From Embleya sp040605455 (GTDB lineage Bacteria; Actinomycetota; Actinomycetes; Streptomycetales; Streptomycetaceae), in the NCBI RefSeq assembly GCF_040605455.1, contig NZ_JBEXCV010000246.1, forward strand, positions 1-8,424: DNA of 8,424 nucleotides, written 5' to 3'. This document shows, piece after piece, positions 6,511-8,424 of this stretch. A program made the translations under genes and the position numbers. A model generated the notes under the pieces. It ran no database searches. It was given only the letters and a program-made list of their open reading frames with translations, and had not been told where the DNA came from. Positions within the stretch are counted from its first letter, which is position 1. Each line of letters starts with the position of its first letter.

Positions 6511-7166
6511 CCGATGTCGCCCCCGCGTCGCCGCCCGCCACCGCCGCACTCGCCGACCTGCTCCAACTCCGGGGCCGAACCGGCTGGTTGACGCCACCGC
6601 TGCGGCCGTTCCAGCGAGGGGAGGGCGCGGTGCTCGGGGTGGCCCGCACGGTCCGGATCGCGGCCGGCCCGGGTGCACACGGCCTCAAGCCGCTGCACGC
6701 GCTGCTCGCGGAGGACCTGACCGGCCGGGTCGTGGTGATCGCGGGCGCGGACGCTGCGCCCGGTGCGGTGTGGGGCGAGATCCTGACCGCCGCCGCGCTG
6801 GGCCGGGGTGCGGTCGGCGCGCTGATCGAGGGCAGCGTGCGGGACGTGTCGGCGGTGGCCGGGTCGGGCCTGCGGTTGTGGGCGCTGGGGGAGGCGACGG
6901 CGGGTCCCGGAGGCGCCGTCCATGTCGCCGAGGTCGGCGGCCCGATCGAGATCGCCGGCACGCCGGTGGCCGACGGCGACCCGATCCTGATGGACGACGG
7001 CGGCGCGGTGGCGCTGCCGGCGGCGGACGCGGACACACTGCTCGCCGACGCGCTCACCTACCACCGGGCGGAGGAGGAGGTGTTGGCGGCCCTGACCGCC
7101 GGCCTGCGCCTGCCGCGCGCCTACACCCCCAAGGCCGAGGCGATCACCCGCCTGCGAGGCCGCTGA
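6507..7166 (+). CDS. RraA-like family protein (class II pyruvate aldolase / former MenG-like fold)
   Basis: A 219-residue protein. The central part matches the RraA/HMG-CHA aldolase family: VWGEILTAAALGRGAVGALI (88-107), then EGSVRD (108-113), GTPVADGDPI, and DDGGAVALP. Family aldolases cleave 4-hydroxy-2-oxoacids such as 4-hydroxy-4-methyl-2-oxoglutarate to pyruvate, using a metal held by an acidic-x20-R-D motif; here Glu91, Arg112 and Asp113 fit that spacing. E. coli RraA has the same fold but inhibits RNase E instead, and some members were once mis-annotated as dimethylmenaquinone methyltransferase. Its coupling to a CoA ligase (GTGA overlap; GAGAGGA at 6493-6499) favours a catabolic enzyme over an RNase regulator. 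The region around 45-85 (ARTVRIAAGPGAHGLKPL) fits the family N-terminal part. The C-terminal 50 residues, which include EEEVL, are likely the helical tail. The exact reaction is unknown. Confidence 0.82.
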   Translation: MTDVAPASPPATAALADLLQLRGRTGWLTPPLRPFQRGEGAVLGVARTVRIAAGPGAHGLKPLHALLAEDLTGRVVVIAGADAAPGAVWGEILTAAALGRGAVGALIEGSVRDVSAVAGSGLRLWALGEATAGPGGAVHVAEVGGPIEIAGTPVADGDPILMDDGGAVALPAADADTLLADALTYHRAEEEVLAALTAGLRLPRAYTPKAEAITRLRGR

Positions 7167-7213
7167 CGCGGACTTGCCGGAGGGGGTGGGCCACCGTCGC
7201 GCCCGGATGCCCG

Positions 7214-7236
7214 CGATCGTCGTGATCGATCGTCGT
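7214..7236. repeat. Short tandem repeat of CGATCGTCGT
   Basis: Two identical copies of CGATCGTCGT (7214-7223 and 7227-7236) with a period of 13 bp, in the convergent gap about 50 bp after the RraA-like stop. This may be slippage or a decayed repeat; no function is evident. Confidence 0.5.
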
Positions 7237-7309
7237 TCTCGGGCGAACCGCCCTGGTTGGCCCGGCAGTTCGGTCACGCCCGGAGCGATACGACCGACGG
7301 TCGGTGGAC

Positions 7310-7394
7310 GGCGGTCGGCACACGGCGACCGGCAGCTGACCGCGACGGTCGCCGGACAACAGTCGGCAGACAGCGGCGGTCGGCAGTCGGCGAC
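7310..7394. repeat. Pair of 20-bp direct repeats
   Basis: GGCGGTCGGCACACGGCGAC (7310-7329) and GGCGGTCGGCAGTCGGCGAC (7375-7394) agree at 18 of 20 positions, offset by 65 bp. Further partial copies of the word CAGTCGGC lie between and beside them, so the block is a degenerate GTCGGC-type repeat tract in a convergent gap. Confidence 0.6.
7323..7354. terminator. Candidate bidirectional terminator hairpin between convergent genes
   Basis: CGGCGACCG (7323-7331) and CGGTCGCCG (7346-7354) form a perfect 9-bp stem around a 14-nt loop. A smaller competing hairpin, GACCG-CGA-CGGTC (7338-7350), overlaps it. There is no T-tract. The position, about 160 bp after the RraA-like stop and 63 bp after the hydrolase stop, suits a terminator working in both directions. 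Confidence 0.4.
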
Positions 7395-7417
7395 GGACGG
7401 CCGACAGTGGTGGTGAG

Positions 7418-8254
7418 TCAGCCGCGGGTGTCGGCCGTCAGGAATGTCCCGATGGCGGCCGCCACCCGGTCGGGGAATTGGCCGTGTGCGTAGTGGCCGG
7501 CTCCCTCGACGATCTCCAGTCGGCCCAGACCCTCGGGCATGGCGGCGACGATGGCCGCACCCTCGGCCGCGGGGTCGGGCCAGTCGGGGTCGAGCGTGCC
7601 CTCGATCACCAGCGCGGGGCAGCGGATGTCGCCGAGCACGGCACCGGCGTCGGTGGGCGCGGACATGCCCATCTTGGCGACCACGGCCATCCGACCCGGT
7701 CGGCTCAGCTCGGTGTGCAGGGTGGCGACGTGCGCGGCGAAGCCGGCGGGCTTGGGGCCCGGGTAGGCGTGCGCGAGGTAGCGCTTCCACACGCCGACGC
7801 TGCGCAGCAGGCCGGCACCCAGCAGCAGGGACATCCCCTTGCGGTAGCGGGCGTTCGACAGCATCGCCTTGGCGTCGAGCTTCTGGGCCCGGGTGAACGG
7901 GCTGATCTCCACGATAGCGTCGACCAGTTCCGGTTCGCGGGCTGCGGCGATGGTGGCGGAACCGCCGGAGAAGGAGTGGCCCACGAGCACGGCCGGACCG
8001 CCCAGGTGTCGGACCAGGGCGAGCAGGTCGCCGGCGGTGTCGGTGCGGGTGTAGGAGGACCACCCGACGGTGGACTCGCCGTGGCCGCGCAGGTCCGCGC
8101 AGGCGACCCGATACCCCGACGCCACGAGTCGTTCGGCGACGTCGCGGTAGACCGATCTGTTGTTGCCCATGCCGGGCGAGAGCACGATCAACCGACCGTG
8201 CCCGCTCACGTCGTAGGCGAGTCGGCCGCCGTCGATCTCCAGGAACTCCGTCAT
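7418..8254 (-). CDS. Alpha/beta hydrolase
   Basis: A 278-residue alpha/beta-hydrolase-fold enzyme (esterase or related), probably cytoplasmic because no signal peptide is seen. The nucleophile elbow is GHSFSG with Ser94; the likely acid is Asp222 in GTLDPDWPDP and the base His254 in GAGHYAHG. DLRGHGES (54-61) is the conserved strand-4 turn of the fold. The usual oxyanion motif HGxG is SPGMGNN here, with Pro in place of His, still compatible with activity. A lid-like helical part spans about 120-200. I chose the ATG at 8254 (MTEFLEIDGG) because close relatives as I recall start this way and GGGGG lies 7 bases upstream (8262-8266). The ATG at 8269, which would add MGAEI, has only a poor ribosome site. 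The gene is convergent to the RraA-like gene, so it is a separate unit with its own promoter and operator. The substrate is unknown, and a role in the neighbouring pathway is not shown. Confidence 0.85.
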   Translation of the reverse strand: MTEFLEIDGGRLAYDVSGHGRLIVLSPGMGNNRSVYRDVAERLVASGYRVACADLRGHGESTVGWSSYTRTDTAGDLLALVRHLGGPAVLVGHSFSGGSATIAAAREPELVDAIVEISPFTRAQKLDAKAMLSNARYRKGMSLLLGAGLLRSVGVWKRYLAHAYPGPKPAGFAAHVATLHTELSRPGRMAVVAKMGMSAPTDAGAVLGDIRCPALVIEGTLDPDWPDPAAEGAAIVAAMPEGLGRLEIVEGAGHYAHGQFPDRVAAAIGTFLTADTRG

Positions 8255-8300
8255 GATCTCTGCCCCCATGCGTCCCGTGCGCTGATGTCTATGACTACAG

Positions 8301-8329
8301 AGCTAACATCGTTAGCCAGGCAATGTCAA
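8301..8329 (-). promoter_or_regulatory. Probable promoter of the hydrolase gene
   Basis: On the minus strand a perfect TTGACA (8329-8324) is followed after 17 bp by TTAGCT (8306-8301), a weak -10 box; shifting by one base gives TAGCTC with 18-bp spacing. Transcription would start near 8294, leaving a leader of about 40 nt before the ATG at 8254. The -35 box is an exact match and the spacing is ideal, and this stretch is AT-richer than its surroundings. The -10 assignment is the weak point. Confidence 0.6.
8302..8316. promoter_or_regulatory. TetR-type operator overlapping the hydrolase promoter
   Basis: GCTAACATCGTTAGC is a perfect dyad: 6-bp arms around a 3-bp spacer. TAAC-N3-GTTA sites are typical of TetR-family repressors in actinomycetes. 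It lies between the -35 box and the -10 box and overlaps the latter, where a bound dimer would block RNA polymerase. No regulator gene lies in the window; the repressor may be encoded further right or elsewhere. Confidence 0.65.
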
Positions 8330-8406
8330 GCATCGCCGCCATTGGCCACGCCACGGTCGCGGGCCGCGATCGACATGTCACGCACCCATGCAAAAACCCC
8401 GTCGCG

Positions 8407-8424
8407 CCCACCCGTGTGGGTGGG
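8407..8424 (-). terminator. Hairpin at the window edge, probably the half-seen terminator of a gene to the right
   Basis: CCCACCC (8407-8413) and GGGTGGG (8418-8424) form a perfect 7-bp stem with loop GTGT, ending exactly at the window edge. The flank at 8392-8406 is AAAAACCCCGTCGCG, so a minus-strand transcript would leave the hairpin through CGCGACGGGG and a run of five T. If the unseen bases to the right begin CGCGACGGGG, the stem would be far longer and lead straight into the T-run, making a classic intrinsic terminator for a minus-strand gene. Confidence 0.5.

Larger units (their letters stand above)
7167..7417. other. 251-bp convergent intergenic region
   Basis: This lies between the stop of the RraA-like gene and the stop of the minus-strand hydrolase, so it should contain terminators for both and no promoters need be expected. 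No credible gene is present; open frames here are short and low-complexity (Arg/Gly/Thr/Asp-rich). It is built largely of GTCGGC/GACGGC-like words that form the direct repeats and hairpin listed separately. Confidence 0.7.

Noticed and set aside
7167..7417. Possible CRISPR-like array in the convergent gap
   Set aside because: Repeats are only two imperfect 20-mers with irregular, repeat-derived intervening sequence; there is no regular spacer pattern and no cas gene.
6120..8063. Long minus-strand open frame spanning the hydrolase, the convergent gap and the ligase
   Set aside because: It overlaps three real genes in another frame and crosses the repeat tract with low-complexity Arg-rich sequence.
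8375..8424. Open frame from an ATG near the right edge that might be a divergent regulator gene
   Set aside because: No ribosome site precedes it, and it runs through an A-run and a hairpin that look like a terminator.

Overview
The window is very GC-rich, with G/C-dominated third codon positions, GTG starts and strong GGAGG-type ribosome sites. Together with an actinobacterial 7Fe ferredoxin of the FdxA type and a KorAB-type 2-oxoacid:ferredoxin oxidoreductase, this points to a high-GC actinomycete, probably Streptomyces or a close relative. This is inferred from composition and protein resemblance only. It looks like a metabolic accessory region of a chromosome. I see no transposase, phage gene, tRNA, rRNA or CRISPR array.

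Layout. Six genes run on the plus strand as three tightly coupled pairs, each joined by a 4-bp ATGA or GTGA overlap. Pair 1 (1-785) is the C-terminal part of a 2-oxoacid:ferredoxin oxidoreductase beta subunit plus a 7Fe ferredoxin. A 121-bp gap with a long near-perfect hairpin follows. Pair 2 (907-4598) is a HyuA/HyuB-type ATP-dependent hydantoinase/oxoprolinase/ketone-carboxylase pair. A 382-bp gap full of dyad symmetry follows. Pair 3 (4981-7166) is an AMP-forming acyl-CoA synthetase plus an RraA-like (class II pyruvate aldolase-type) protein. After a 251-bp convergent intergenic region with short repeats and hairpins, an alpha/beta hydrolase lies on the minus strand. Its promoter region carries a TetR-like operator. 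The window ends inside what looks like a further hairpin terminator.

How the genes may work together (inference). HyuAB enzymes use ATP either to open a lactam or imide ring, giving a carboxylate, or to carboxylate a ketone, giving a 3-oxoacid. A CoA ligase directly downstream could activate the product. The oxidoreductase/ferredoxin pair would oxidatively decarboxylate a 2-oxoacid to an acyl-CoA and pass on electrons. The RraA-like protein could cleave a 4-hydroxy-2-oxoacid. The set reads as a catabolic route from an unknown ketone or cyclic amide to CoA thioesters. The most notable detail is in HyuB: the first His of the presumed metal site (H-x2-D...H) appears to be Gln102, while Asp105 and His127 keep the family spacing.
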